Positions 7,564 through 16,021 are shown, counted from the stretch's first letter. The stretch is 64,000 bases of DNA from an uncultured Candidatus Melainabacteria bacterium (GCA_934718135.1 CAKUZW010000004.1:124001-188000), one strand, 5' to 3'. Program-made: numbers and translations. Notes: generated from the sequence alone by a model not told the origin.

Positions 7564-8211
7564 CTACTTGATAGATGCTGTTAATCTTTCATCTATTTTT
7601 CTGTCAATTTTCTTTAGCATTTTTCTCATTCTGATATCTTGATGAGGTCTGATGCTTGGATTTGTAACCAATTCGTTTCTATAACGTTTGTACATTTCAA
7701 TTTCTCTATCTTTAATATCTTTTCTGATTAGAAGTCTGTTATCCTCTTCAGATATGTCTTTTGAAATCTTGAAAATAACGCAAAACAACGCCATTACAAA
7801 TACGACCCAAAGAGTTTTATCTAGAGGAATTGTCTCACCTACAATAGTTTCTGTACCGTTTTGAGGTTCCATTATTACTGTTGTGTTTTTAATATTGTCA
7901 GCAGAGATATAAATTTTTAATTTATTCGGAGCAGTATTTTCAACAACAAGACTATCAATATTATTTGTACCCTTGTATAGAGCATTTACTGTGTCAGAAG
8001 AAGTAATTCCATTCAACTCTAAAACAAGTTCATTTTCGGATGGGGTTTTCTTACTTACTTTTGCCATTTTATCAGAACCAAGTATTACATTATACCCGGT
8101 ATTATTTTTCTCTAACGTAATTGTATGCAAATAGTTCGCATTTGCTTTAACTGCCAAACTTGTGCATGCAAATGTAATTAAGAATCCGAATATTAAAAAT
8201 ATTTTTTTCAA
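7564..8211 (-). CDS. Secreted, membrane-anchored AMIN-like protein
   Basis: A 215-residue protein with a signal peptide (MKKIFLIFGFLITFACTSLA), an extracytoplasmic beta-rich region at residues 26-125, a membrane helix at about 132-150 (KTLWVVFVMALFCVIFKI) and a charged cytoplasmic tail rich in Arg, Lys and Asp. The extracytoplasmic part (HTITLEKNNTGYNVIL...) has the alternating pattern of AMIN domains, which localise envelope proteins to peptidoglycan; this is a resemblance only. GGGAGGAAG upstream is a likely ribosome binding site. It is a single-gene unit with its own terminator. Confidence 0.6.
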   Translation of the reverse strand: MKKIFLIFGFLITFACTSLAVKANANYLHTITLEKNNTGYNVILGSDKMAKVSKKTPSENELVLELNGITSSDTVNALYKGTNNIDSLVVENTAPNKLKIYISADNIKNTTVIMEPQNGTETIVGETIPLDKTLWVVFVMALFCVIFKISKDISEEDNRLLIRKDIKDREIEMYKRYRNELVTNPSIRPHQDIRMRKMLKKIDRKIDERLTASIK

Positions 8212-8342
8212 TTTCTCTTCCTCCCTAATCTACACATTTATACTATAACCCTTTGATAAAACATGCATCAATCCATGGGTTTAGAAGGGTAGGTCAAAAG
8301 TTTTAAATTCTTATTAAGAATTGTAACGAAATAGGTGCATGC

Positions 8343-8374
8343 TGAAATTAGCGATTTTTTAAATCCTTTATATT
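8343..8374 (+). promoter_or_regulatory. Atypical promoter-like motif, copy 2
   Basis: TGAAATT (8343-8349), a 16-bp spacer and CTTTATATT (8366-8374) lie 34 bp before the ATG of the Ser/Cys-rich protein. The upstream box is weaker than in copies 1, 4 and 5 (5 of 7 matches to GGCAATT), but the spacing is identical. Confidence 0.45.
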
Positions 8375-8408
8375 AGTGTAAAGAATATGAGATATTAGGA
8401 GACGCAAA

Positions 8409-8753
8409 ATGATATTATTATTCGATTCAAAGGCTTCAAAATCAGCTTCAACTAATAAAAGTACAAAAGTTAGAAACAATCCGGTTGAAAATTCAGGCAT
8501 TTTGGCTATGAATATGAATGATGCAAAAAGTCTTTTAACAATGGGCGAATATGATACTTATGTAAGTTCAAATCCTGTTGCTATTGATTATTCAATGTAT
8601 ACAAATTCCGGAGATTATTCTGAGACAGATTGTGGTTTTATGAGTGATTTTTCAAATGCGGTTGCAACTTTAGGTGATTGTGGTTTCTCAGCAGGTTCAT
8701 TTGGAGACGCATCATGCTCTAGCTCATCCGGCTCATTTGCTTCCGTTTGCTAG
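8409..8753 (+). CDS. Small Ser/Gly/Cys-rich orphan protein
   Basis: A 114-residue protein of unknown function with a clear ribosome binding site (AGGAG, 8 nt before the ATG) and its own terminator. The N-terminal 40 residues are basic and polar. The C-terminal half is rich in Ser, Gly, Asp and Phe and holds all four cysteines, two of them in a repeated D-C-G-F motif, with the last residue of the protein a Cys (GSFASVC). A Cys/Ser-rich tail after a leader-like region is reminiscent of ribosomally made peptide precursors, but no modifying enzyme or transporter is adjacent. It could equally be a surface or assembly protein. Confidence 0.6.
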   Translation: MILLFDSKASKSASTNKSTKVRNNPVENSGILAMNMNDAKSLLTMGEYDTYVSSNPVAIDYSMYTNSGDYSETDCGFMSDFSNAVATLGDCGFSAGSFGDASCSSSSGSFASVC

Positions 8754-8784
8754 TAAAAGTTTTAATATATGATGGATGATGATT

Positions 8785-8813
8785 AAAGAGTAGATTTTTT
8801 CTACTCTTTTTTT
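8785..8813 (+). terminator. Rho-independent terminator
   Basis: AAAGAGTAGA (8785-8794) pairs with TCTACTCTTT (8800-8809) around TTTTT, followed by more Ts. It lies 32 bp after the stop of the Ser/Cys-rich protein. Confidence 0.85.
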
Positions 8814-8817
8814 GTTG

Positions 8818-9387
8818 TTAAGGGAAAGGGAATAAGTTTGTTACGTAGGGCATTAAGGCACTAAGTTCGTTATGTTTTTTTTACCCCTCCTCGAAATCAA
8901 AGATTTCGGTCCTCCCTCAAGGGGAGGACATGCTGTCACCCTGAACTTGATTCAGGGTCTATCCATTTGATTTGTCAATAAATCAACATTGATAGATTCT
9001 GAATAGCAAGAAAATTTTAATGCTCATACTTCTCATAAATTTTCTAAGCTTCCAGAATGACAGTCCTTTTAGGGGGTTCAGGGGCAAAGCCCCTGATGAC
9101 TCGATCCATTTAATCATTCGTGTTTTTCTTTTTCGGTTCCACTTTTTCTTTTTTCTTCGAAATAAAAAAGAAAAAGTGAACAAAAGAATATATTTATAGC
9201 ACTTGTCAGGGATTGCGACACTGGAGATTATTACACAAATTGAAAAATAACTTATCAAAAACCGTTCGCAATGACATGGATAATAAGATCCTGAACTAAA
9301 TTCAGGATGACAGTACTAAAATTGTACAGAATGACGCTAAAGATAAAAACTGTAACGAACATATTCCATTTTTCCTTCTCCCTTAAA
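8818..9387. repeat. Composite intergenic repeat with inverted ends, copy 2
   Basis: A gene-free mosaic. The left end has GGGAATAAGTTTGTTACG (about 8826-8845), followed by a second partial unit CTAAGTTCGTTATG; the right end (9346-9387) has the inverse, GTAACGAACATATTCC. Inside are GTCACCCTGAACTTGATTCA with its neighbour CTATCCATTTGATTTGT (shared with copy 1), a 92-bp imperfect hairpin at 8984-9075 (shared with 23354-23444), CAGGGGC-AAA-GCCCCTG, ACCGTTCGCAATGACATGG (inverse of a module in copy 1) and TCCTGAA...TTCAGGA. Modules occur in both orientations, so the element looks assembled from smaller palindromic repeats. Confidence 0.7.
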
Positions 9388-9430
9388 TAAAATTATTGTT
9401 ACAAAATATTAACAAAATAGTCAAAAATCC

Positions 9431-9458
9431 TAAAGTTTTATGGGGAAAATGCCGATTA
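9431..9458 (+). promoter_or_regulatory. Possible sigma-28-type promoter
   Basis: TAAAGTTT (9431-9438) and GCCGATTA (9451-9458) resemble the FliA/SigD consensus TAAA-N15-GCCGATAA, with 16 rather than 15 bp between TAAA and GCCGAT. The ATG of the large orphan gene is 36 bp downstream. No flagellar gene is in the window. Confidence 0.35.
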
Positions 9459-9493
9459 TAGAGGTATAAGGAAAATGAAAGGACTCGAGAATT

Positions 9494-11527
9494 ATGGGAA
9501 TGTCAGCATCTCAAGCAAGATTATTAACCATTACTGCAAGACTTGCAGATAATGAATTGCGTTCTCAAACTATAAATAATGCAAAAATGCGTTTGGCAAC
9601 TCAAAGTTCTCAAGCGAGTGATTCTTATATTACAGCTTTGAACGAAGCTAATTTGATGTTTTCAAACTACGATTTGACTGGAGCTTCTCAATCTCAAATC
9701 TTGAATTACAATGCTTTGACTGCATATAGTTCTTACAACAATCAATATGGATTGTCTAATTCTGCAGGTCAACTTTTGGTTAGCGAATCAGAAGTTAATA
9801 ATTTTGAAGCTGCAAATGGGAATATCAGTGCATATTTAAAATCTCACGGTTTAGAATATACAACATCATATTTTGATACTGTTGGAAGTATTGAAAATAA
9901 AAATTATCCTGATGACTATAAAGTAGTTTCAGCAGATAGATTGAAAGAAATGTATGAAGCATACAATTCTGATACAACATCAGTTGAATATGCAAAATAC
10001 GAAGAATATTACAGTGCTTTCTTATCATCAAGTGAAGCTTTAAACGCTGCATCAAAGAAAATTGTTGAAAGCTATTTGTTGTATGACAAAAACAGTCCTG
10101 CAATTGCAAATCAAGACGGAAATTTCTCTATGGAACTTGGTTCAACAATCAGTTCTATCGCTAGTAATTTCAAGGCTGCTTTTAATAAAGGTTCAAATAC
10201 TTATAGTTTAAGCAATTTAGAAAAAATAGGCTTAACAGATACAGGTCTTGAAGCAGTTAAACAAATGATAAATTCTGTTGGTTACGAATATCAATATGAT
10301 GCATCAACAGGTAACTCTACTTTGGTTGGTACAATCACAGAACCTGAATCAAGAGGGGTATATTCAAATCAAGGAGGTAATGAAACATATACAATTGTTG
10401 ATAACGGTTGTACAATAACTTTTTCAAAAGATGAAAACGGAAAAGTCGTATACAGTTTTACTAACCCTTCTGAAACTGAAGATGATGAAGATTATTCAAG
10501 TTATTATTCTTATAATACCAATGCTACAACATTGGAAGCTGCTGTAAATTCATTGAAATATGATGATTCTTCCGTTTATGGTGATAATGGTACAACTTAC
10601 GGATTTAAACTCGGAAAAAATGATGACGGCTCTAAAGGCATATTTGCAGTTTATTCATATAGCGATACAGAAAAATTCAAAACTGCAATAAATGATGTTT
10701 TAGGAAGTATTGTTTCTGCTATTTCATCAAACGAAGATTATTTCAATTATTCCAAATTTGGTAAAGAAATGCTTGCTGCTACTGATAGAAAAGGTATTGA
10801 TATCAATAAAACATTATCATCAGGTAAAACTTATATTCAAATATTAGAAGAATATGAAAAAGCTGAAAAGAACTATCTTGAATTGATTGAAGGTTCTAGT
10901 ACAGGCAAATTAAGTGAAGCTTTAAATTCCGGCACTATTTCAATCAAAAATATTAAAGATATTGATTCCCTTTTGAAAAAATTAAATGAATTAGAAATCC
11001 CATTTACAAACGAATTCAAAACAATTATAGACAAGACAATTATTGACCAAATGATAGAACAAAAAGGCGAACCAAAATACGCTTGGATTGATGAAAATGA
11101 TACATCAAACACAGGTAATGCTGATGCGAAAGCTCAATGGTACACAAATTTGTTCAACAGAATGAAAGACGGTGGCTATAAGGTTTTAGAAAACGGTTTG
11201 GCATCTTCTTCCGAATGGTTGGAATTCGCTTTGGAAAGCGGTTTAGTTTCAATTGAACAGGTTGATAAATCTTATGCTTGGAAATCAATTGATTACAAAA
11301 CTTGTAGCAATATTACAGAACAAACTGATAATAGTGATGCAGTTTCAAAAGCAGAAGCTGAATATAATAGAGCAATGAAAGATATTGATGCTAAAGATAG
11401 TATGTACGATATTCAATTAAAAAATATTGATACTGAACACTCAGCATTGCAAACAGAATATGACTCAGTTAAGGGTGTAATTTCTAAAAACATTGATAGA
11501 ACATTTAAATTTAATCAAAACGGTTAA
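9494..11527 (+). CDS. Large clade-restricted coiled-coil protein
   Basis: A 677-residue protein that I cannot assign. The N-terminus (MGMSASQARLLTITARLADN, then ELRSQTINNAKMRLATQSSQ) is amphipathic and helical with no signal peptide. The centre (residues about 60-450) is rich in Ser, Tyr, Asn and Asp. The C-terminus (residues about 615-677) is again helical, with a heptad pattern ending YDSVKGVISKNIDRTFKF. Helical termini around a variable centre are seen in flagellin/hook-type and type III secretion-related filament proteins, but that is an analogy in architecture only. AAAGGA lies about 10 nt before the ATG. The gene is monocistronic, with a sigma-28-like motif upstream and its own terminator. 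Confidence 0.65.
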   Translation: MGMSASQARLLTITARLADNELRSQTINNAKMRLATQSSQASDSYITALNEANLMFSNYDLTGASQSQILNYNALTAYSSYNNQYGLSNSAGQLLVSESEVNNFEAANGNISAYLKSHGLEYTTSYFDTVGSIENKNYPDDYKVVSADRLKEMYEAYNSDTTSVEYAKYEEYYSAFLSSSEALNAASKKIVESYLLYDKNSPAIANQDGNFSMELGSTISSIASNFKAAFNKGSNTYSLSNLEKIGLTDTGLEAVKQMINSVGYEYQYDASTGNSTLVGTITEPESRGVYSNQGGNETYTIVDNGCTITFSKDENGKVVYSFTNPSETEDDEDYSSYYSYNTNATTLEAAVNSLKYDDSSVYGDNGTTYGFKLGKNDDGSKGIFAVYSYSDTEKFKTAINDVLGSIVSAISSNEDYFNYSKFGKEMLAATDRKGIDINKTLSSGKTYIQILEEYEKAEKNYLELIEGSSTGKLSEALNSGTISIKNIKDIDSLLKKLNELEIPFTNEFKTIIDKTIIDQMIEQKGEPKYAWIDENDTSNTGNADAKAQWYTNLFNRMKDGGYKVLENGLASSSEWLEFALESGLVSIEQVDKSYAWKSIDYKTCSNITEQTDNSDAVSKAEAEYNRAMKDIDAKDSMYDIQLKNIDTEHSALQTEYDSVKGVISKNIDRTFKFNQNG

Positions 11528-11537
11528 TAACGTTATA

Positions 11538-11563
11538 TGTCGGTCTTTAAAAGCCGACATTTT
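11538..11563 (+). terminator. Rho-independent terminator
   Basis: TGTCGG (11538-11543) pairs with CCGACA (11554-11559), followed by TTTT. It lies just after the stop of the 677-residue protein. Confidence 0.7.
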
Positions 11564-11677
11564 CTTTATAAAAAAGTAAATAAATATTAAAGTTAAAACC
11601 CTTACTCTCTTGTATTTTGGCTTTGACTAAATATTATTAATATATAAGAGGAGAGTTAATGAAGGGATTAAGAGAGA

Positions 11678-13066
11678 ATGATTAAATTTGATTATAAGAA
11701 TGCAGATGCGTCAGTTGTAGGTTCTGAAAATGGTCTTAATCTTTCTCAAGAATTTGATAATTATAAAGAAAAAATCGCGGGTATTATTGCCGATTTAAAT
11801 AAAAGAAAAGATAAACCGGGTCAATGGTTGCAATGGATGAATTTGGGTTATAGTGAAGAAACTGCTTGGTATGTAAAAGAGTATGCAGCTCTTGTTCAAG
11901 GCAGATTTGATAATATTCTTGTATTAGGAATTGGGGGTTCTGCTTTGGGTGGAATTGCTGTTACTGAGGCTTTATTAAAACCATACTGGAATCTTTTATC
12001 CAAAGAACAAAGAAACGGAGCTCCAAGAATTTTCTTTTTAGATAATATTGACCCTGATTATATTAGTGGTTTGCTTGATGTTTTAGATTTGAAAAAGACT
12101 TTGATTAATGTAATTACAAAATCAGGTGATACTGCTGAAACAATGACTCAATTTTTGGTTGTAAAAGACCGATTAGAAAAAGAATTGGGTGATGATTACA
12201 GAAAAAATATTGTAGCAACAACAGACCAAAGAATGGGAATTCTTCGCCAAATTTCAGAACAAGAAGGATATAAAACATTTGTTGTTCCCGATGATGTTGG
12301 TGGTAGATTTTCAGTATTTTCTGCTGTTGGTTTGTTACCGTTTGCTCTTGTCGGTATTGATATTGACGAAATTACAAGCGGTATTAAGGATATGGATTTG
12401 GCTTTAAAAAATACTGATATTCGAGAAAATATTGCAGCTCAAAATGCTTTAATTCAATATTTGATGGATACGAAAAAAGGCAAAAATATTTCTGTAATGA
12501 TGCCATATTCAAGCAAATTGAGATATGTATCCGATTGGTACGTTCAATTGTGGGCTGAATCTTTGGGAAAAAATGAAGATTTGGACGGAAATCATGTTCA
12601 TATCGGTCCAACTCCGGTTAGAGCTGTTGGTGCAACTGATCAGCACTCCCAAATTCAACTTTATAATGAAGGGCCGAATGACAAAATTATTAACTTTATC
12701 AGGGTTGAAAATTTTGATACAAATTTAGAAATTCCAAAGATTTTTGAATATACAGGAATTGGTTATTTGGGTGGAAAAACAGTCAACGATTTGATAAATG
12801 CAGAAGCTGATTCTACAAAAGTTGCGTTGTCGGATTACGCCAGACCAACTGTTACTATCACATTACCAAAGGTTGATGGTTATAATGTAGCACAACTTCT
12901 TTATATGCTTGAAGTTCAAACAGCAATTGCAGGTGAACTTTATCATATCAATGCATTTAACCAACCGGGGGTTGAGCAAGCTAAAAATTATACCTATGCT
13001 TTAATGGGACGTGCAGGATATGAAGATTCCGCAAAATCTCTTCAAAAGAAAATGGCTGCCGTTTAG
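11678..13066 (+). CDS. pgi: Glucose-6-phosphate isomerase
   Basis: A 462-residue phosphoglucose isomerase, interconverting glucose 6-phosphate and fructose 6-phosphate in the cytoplasm. Signature segments are LVLGIGGSALGG near residue 90, NVITKSGDTAETM near 150, GGRFSVFSAVGLLP near 215, GATDQHSQIQLYNEGP near 325 and NAFNQPGVEQAK near 430, covering both SIS domains and the catalytic Glu, His and Lys regions. The length fits the shorter bacterial type. Several GAG-rich ribosome binding sequences precede the ATG. A lipoprotein gene begins 4 bp after the stop, then trxB, so these three probably form one operon. Confidence 0.96.
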   Translation: MIKFDYKNADASVVGSENGLNLSQEFDNYKEKIAGIIADLNKRKDKPGQWLQWMNLGYSEETAWYVKEYAALVQGRFDNILVLGIGGSALGGIAVTEALLKPYWNLLSKEQRNGAPRIFFLDNIDPDYISGLLDVLDLKKTLINVITKSGDTAETMTQFLVVKDRLEKELGDDYRKNIVATTDQRMGILRQISEQEGYKTFVVPDDVGGRFSVFSAVGLLPFALVGIDIDEITSGIKDMDLALKNTDIRENIAAQNALIQYLMDTKKGKNISVMMPYSSKLRYVSDWYVQLWAESLGKNEDLDGNHVHIGPTPVRAVGATDQHSQIQLYNEGPNDKIINFIRVENFDTNLEIPKIFEYTGIGYLGGKTVNDLINAEADSTKVALSDYARPTVTITLPKVDGYNVAQLLYMLEVQTAIAGELYHINAFNQPGVEQAKNYTYALMGRAGYEDSAKSLQKKMAAV

Positions 13067-13070
13067 ATTT

Positions 13071-13577
13071 ATGAAGCGAATATTTATATATTTATTTTTA
13101 ATAATATTTTCAATTTCGGTTGGTGTTATCTCTTGCTATTCAGAAGATAAACCAACATTATTGAGAGCATCTGTTTCAATGGTTCCGACATCATTTTTCG
13201 GAACGTGGAGAGTAACTTCAAAACTTGTTGAGACTGATTCACCTGTAACATTTAAACAATCAGGTTTAGATTTGTGGAACTTATCAAGGACAAATGACGT
13301 CATAACATTAAGCAACCCGTTTAACGGAGCGAACGCTGAAATTACAATAAATAGCGTCAATAATAATTGTGTCATTTTCAAAAAAAATGGCAAGTATGAC
13401 AACAAAATTTTGACAGATACTGTTGAAATTCGGTTAAATGGAGAGGAGTTTAAAGGTTTTGATTATATTCGATTGGACACTCGTTCAGATGTAAACGGAA
13501 AAATAATTAAAACTGAAACGGCTAAATATTCAATTACAGGCGAAAAAATCGCAGGACAAAGTGTAATCGGAAATTGA
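13071..13577 (+). CDS. Putative lipoprotein
   Basis: A 168-residue protein beginning at the ATG at 13071 (MKRIFIYLFLIIFSISVGV). The hydrophobic signal ends in V-I-S-C, a fair lipobox, so Cys22 should be lipidated and the mature protein held on an envelope membrane. The mature part (SFFGTWRVTSKLVETD...) is beta-rich and has no motif I know. The frame is open upstream inside pgi, but the signal peptide fixes the start here. It lies 4 bp after pgi and 11 bp before trxB. Confidence 0.7.
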   Translation: MKRIFIYLFLIIFSISVGVISCYSEDKPTLLRASVSMVPTSFFGTWRVTSKLVETDSPVTFKQSGLDLWNLSRTNDVITLSNPFNGANAEITINSVNNNCVIFKKNGKYDNKILTDTVEIRLNGEEFKGFDYIRLDTRSDVNGKIIKTETAKYSITGEKIAGQSVIGN

Positions 13578-13588
13578 GGATTAAAAAT

Positions 13589-14527
13589 ATGAAGAGTTTA
13601 GAATTTGATGTTGTGATTTTAGGAGGAGGACCGGCAGGTTTTTCTGCAGGGTTGTATGCATCTCGTGGAGCTGTAACAACGGCTATCATTGATACAAGTA
13701 TGTTAGGCGGACAACCTTCTAATTATTTGGAACTTGAAAATTATCCGGGGTTTTCAAAAATCGGTGGATACGATTTAATGGAGAAGTTTGAAGAACATGC
13801 CGGTATGTTTGGGGTTCAAAAATTTCCTATGCAAGAAATTGAGTCTGTTGATTTGGTTTCAAATCCTAAAATTATTAAAACAAAAGAGGCTGAATTTAAG
13901 GCAAAATCCGTAATTATTGCAACCGGAGCGAAACCAATGCAGTTAGGAGTTAAAGGCGAAAAAGAATTTGTCGGGCGTGGTGTTAGCTATTGTGCGGTGT
14001 GCGATGCAGCTTTTTATAAAGATAAAGTTGTAACTGTTGTCGGTGGTGGAAATTCTGCACTTGAAGAGGCTATGTATTTGACAAAATTTGCATCTAAGGT
14101 TTATTTAATTCATCGAAGAGATGAACTTCGTGCAGATAAAATTATTCAACAAAGAGCATTTAATACGGAAAAATTAGAATTTATATTTGATACGGTTGTA
14201 GAAGAGATTGTTGGAGATGATTTGGTTCGCAGGTTAAAAATTAAAAATGTTAAAACAGGCGAAGTGTCAGAACTTCAAACAAACGGAATTTTTCCATACA
14301 TTGGAATTCGCCCGAATGTTGAACATATAAATGGTCAAATTGAACAGGATAAAGATGGTTTTATTATGACGGATGTTACGATGAAAACATCAATTGATGG
14401 CGTGTTTGCAGTTGGCGATGTGCGAAAAACTCCCCTTCGACAAGTGATAACAGCAGCCTCTGATGGAGCTGTTGGAGCTGTTTATGCTGTTAAATATGTA
14501 GAAGTATTGAAAGAAATTACGGTTTAA
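13589..14527 (+). CDS. trxB: Thioredoxin reductase
   Basis: A 312-residue flavoprotein that passes electrons from NADPH to thioredoxin. It shows the FAD-binding VVILGGGPAGFSAGLYASRG at the N-terminus, the redox-active dithiol CAVCD near residue 135, the NADPH-binding VVGGGNSALEEAMYL near 155 and the C-terminal FAD motif DGVFAVGDVR near 275. The start is the ATG at 13589, with GAGGA 8-12 nt before it. It is last in the pgi-lipoprotein-trxB run and is followed by a terminator. It could serve the glutaredoxin encoded at 5959-6198, though glutaredoxins normally use glutathione. Confidence 0.95.
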   Translation: MKSLEFDVVILGGGPAGFSAGLYASRGAVTTAIIDTSMLGGQPSNYLELENYPGFSKIGGYDLMEKFEEHAGMFGVQKFPMQEIESVDLVSNPKIIKTKEAEFKAKSVIIATGAKPMQLGVKGEKEFVGRGVSYCAVCDAAFYKDKVVTVVGGGNSALEEAMYLTKFASKVYLIHRRDELRADKIIQQRAFNTEKLEFIFDTVVEEIVGDDLVRRLKIKNVKTGEVSELQTNGIFPYIGIRPNVEHINGQIEQDKDGFIMTDVTMKTSIDGVFAVGDVRKTPLRQVITAASDGAVGAVYAVKYVEVLKEITV

Positions 14528-14541
14528 TTCACCTAATAAAC

Positions 14542-14572
14542 AAGAAAAGCCGATATTATTCGGCTTTTTCTT
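14542..14572. terminator. Bidirectional terminator
   Basis: AAGAAAAGCCGA (14542-14553) pairs with TCGGCTTTTTCTT (14560-14572). The flanking A- and T-runs allow it to work for trxB on the plus strand and for the pilin gene on the minus strand, whose stop codon overlaps it. Confidence 0.85.
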
Positions 14573-15239
14573 ATTTGTATTCTTTTATTACATGTTTAAA
14601 GTAGTCACTGTTATTTTTAGCTAGGTGAGCACAAGCAATACCATTCATGTTGCTTGAAATATTGTAATTGCAATATTCCGTTAAATCCGTATAAAGAGTT
14701 CCTTCGCTGCCCATTGTCCTGAGTTCGCCTTCTATAAATTGGAAGGTAAATAAATCAACACCCCAACGGTTCGGTTTGTCTAACCCGTTAATGTCCGCAG
14801 TAACCAATAGCCCATTATACATTTCAAAAAATATAATAGTTCCATCCGGTAGTACAAATTGTCCATCATCCAGAAATATTTCTTTAATTTTTGATTTACT
14901 ACTGTAGTCTCTATATACATAAGAATTTGGAACATAGCATGACTTTCTTTTAGCTATAGCAATAATGCTGTCTCGTCCACAGTTAATGGCACCTTTATAA
15001 TAATTTATGTATGTTAAATAAAATGGCTCATTTTTATATGTCGTAGGATCTAAAGATACATCATCCGCTTCCATTTGTTTAAAACCTTGTTGTAGGAGTG
15101 AGTAAGTTTTTAAAAATTTAGCATGGAGTTTTTGAGCTTTGTAGTTATTTATTAATCCGGGGATTGTAAGTGCTGCGACAACTCCTATTATTCCCAAAGT
15201 TATAAGTGTTTCGGCTAAAGTAAACGCTTTGTTTTTCAT
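14571..15239 (-). CDS. Type IV pilin-like protein
   Basis: A 222-residue prepilin-like protein. The leader is MKNKA and cleavage would fall between Ala and Phe, giving F1 and E5 (FTLAETLITLGIIG), the standard class III signal with Ala in place of Gly at -1. A 20-residue hydrophobic alpha1 helix follows, then a globular domain with several Cys residues (C87, C101, C189, C200) and the segment RWGVDLFTFQF near residue 160. The same leader and a W/I-G-V-D-L-F-x-F motif occur in the pilin at 62731-63387, so the two are paralogues. GGAGGA precedes the ATG. The gene diverges from an XRE regulator across a perfect 34-bp palindrome. Confidence 0.88.
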   Translation of the reverse strand: MKNKAFTLAETLITLGIIGVVAALTIPGLINNYKAQKLHAKFLKTYSLLQQGFKQMEADDVSLDPTTYKNEPFYLTYINYYKGAINCGRDSIIAIAKRKSCYVPNSYVYRDYSSKSKIKEIFLDDGQFVLPDGTIIFFEMYNGLLVTADINGLDKPNRWGVDLFTFQFIEGELRTMGSEGTLYTDLTEYCNYNISSNMNGIACAHLAKNNSDYFKHVIKEYK

Positions 15240-15249
15240 AAATCCTCCT

Positions 15250-15283
15250 TAATATTATTAGGTATGCATACCTAATAATATTA
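15250..15283. promoter_or_regulatory. Perfect 34-bp palindromic operator
   Basis: The arms TAATATTATTAGGTATG (15250-15266) and CATACCTAATAATATTA (15267-15283) are exact inverted repeats with no spacer. The palindrome begins 2 bp upstream of the pilin ribosome binding site and covers the region where the -35 of the XRE gene should lie. It is the obvious binding site for a dimeric or tetrameric regulator, most simply the neighbouring XRE protein. Confidence 0.75.
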
Positions 15284-15306
15284 ATTTTATCACACATAAT
15301 TAAAGT

Positions 15307-15582
15307 ATGCAATATAAGAATGAGAAAACATTGACTTATATTAAAACATTGGGTTCCATAATTCATAAAAAGCGGTTGGAGATATGTAAAGAAGCCAGAT
15401 ATAATTTTTGCAACTCGTATGAACTTGATTCAAGCAATCTCAGACGAATTGAAAATGGCGAGATAGAACCTAAAATAACCATGCTTTTAAGGATTGCAGA
15501 GGCTTTGAATATTTCTCTTTCAGAGTTGATTAAAGATGTCGAACGTGAATTAGGGGACAATTTTCATGTTATAGAGCAGTAG
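15307..15582 (+). CDS. XRE-family HTH regulator
   Basis: A 91-residue single-domain DNA-binding protein. Residues 12-75 match the Cro/CI fold: LGSIIHKKRLEICKEARYNF (helices 1 and 2), ELDSSNLRRIENGEIEPK (recognition helix and the R-x-I-E-x-G motif), then TMLLRIAEALNISLSELI. It probably regulates itself and the divergent pilin gene through the 34-bp palindrome. CATAAT (15295-15300) lies exactly 6 nt before the ATG and there is no Shine-Dalgarno, so the mRNA is likely leaderless. Confidence 0.88.
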   Translation: MQYKNEKTLTYIKTLGSIIHKKRLEICKEARYNFCNSYELDSSNLRRIENGEIEPKITMLLRIAEALNISLSELIKDVERELGDNFHVIEQ

Positions 15583-15711
15583 TTTTTTGCGTTTATATAA
15601 AGAAAATATTAATAATCTTTATCTGATATAAAGATTATGTAAGGAAATCGGACTTCATATAAATTTTAAATTATAATAATAATGTAAATACAAATATATG
15701 GAGATATGAAT

Positions 15712-15996
15712 ATGCAATCAGTAAAAGACATTCTTTCAGAATTAGAAAATGCAGATAACACTACAAAAAATCAAATCGAAAACGAATTAGTTAGCATTGG
15801 CGAATCTGCTGTTCCTCAATTAGTTGACCAATTGCAAGTTGTAAGAGGAATCAAAAGAGGTGTTGTTGCAATGACTCTTATCAGATTAGGTGATGCTTCT
15901 GTTAAATATTTAGAAAAAGCTGCTCATGACAATAAAGATTTTGAATGGGTTGCAGAATACTTAATCAGAGAAATTAAAGGTTCAATTGCTGCATAA
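15712..15996 (+). CDS. Small HEAT-repeat-like protein
   Basis: A 94-residue all-helical protein. The pattern ELVSIGESAVPQLVDQLQVV followed by GVVAMTLIRLGDASVKYLEKA is the A-helix/B-helix layout of HEAT or phycocyanobilin-lyase-type repeats, with about two units. Such proteins bind other proteins; no catalytic residues are seen. An ATG at 15706 is in frame, but GGAG at 15700-15703 is only 2 nt from it and 8 nt from the ATG at 15712, so I choose the latter. It is monocistronic, with a terminator 26 bp after the stop. Confidence 0.65.
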   Translation: MQSVKDILSELENADNTTKNQIENELVSIGESAVPQLVDQLQVVRGIKRGVVAMTLIRLGDASVKYLEKAAHDNKDFEWVAEYLIREIKGSIAA

Positions 15997-16021
15997 TAAA
16001 AGCAATTATATAAATAACTAG

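Noticed and set aside
8983..9258. Minus-strand protein gene inside the second repeat
   Set aside because: It is made of repeat modules, has no ribosome binding site, and part of it recurs at 23354-23444 without keeping the frame.
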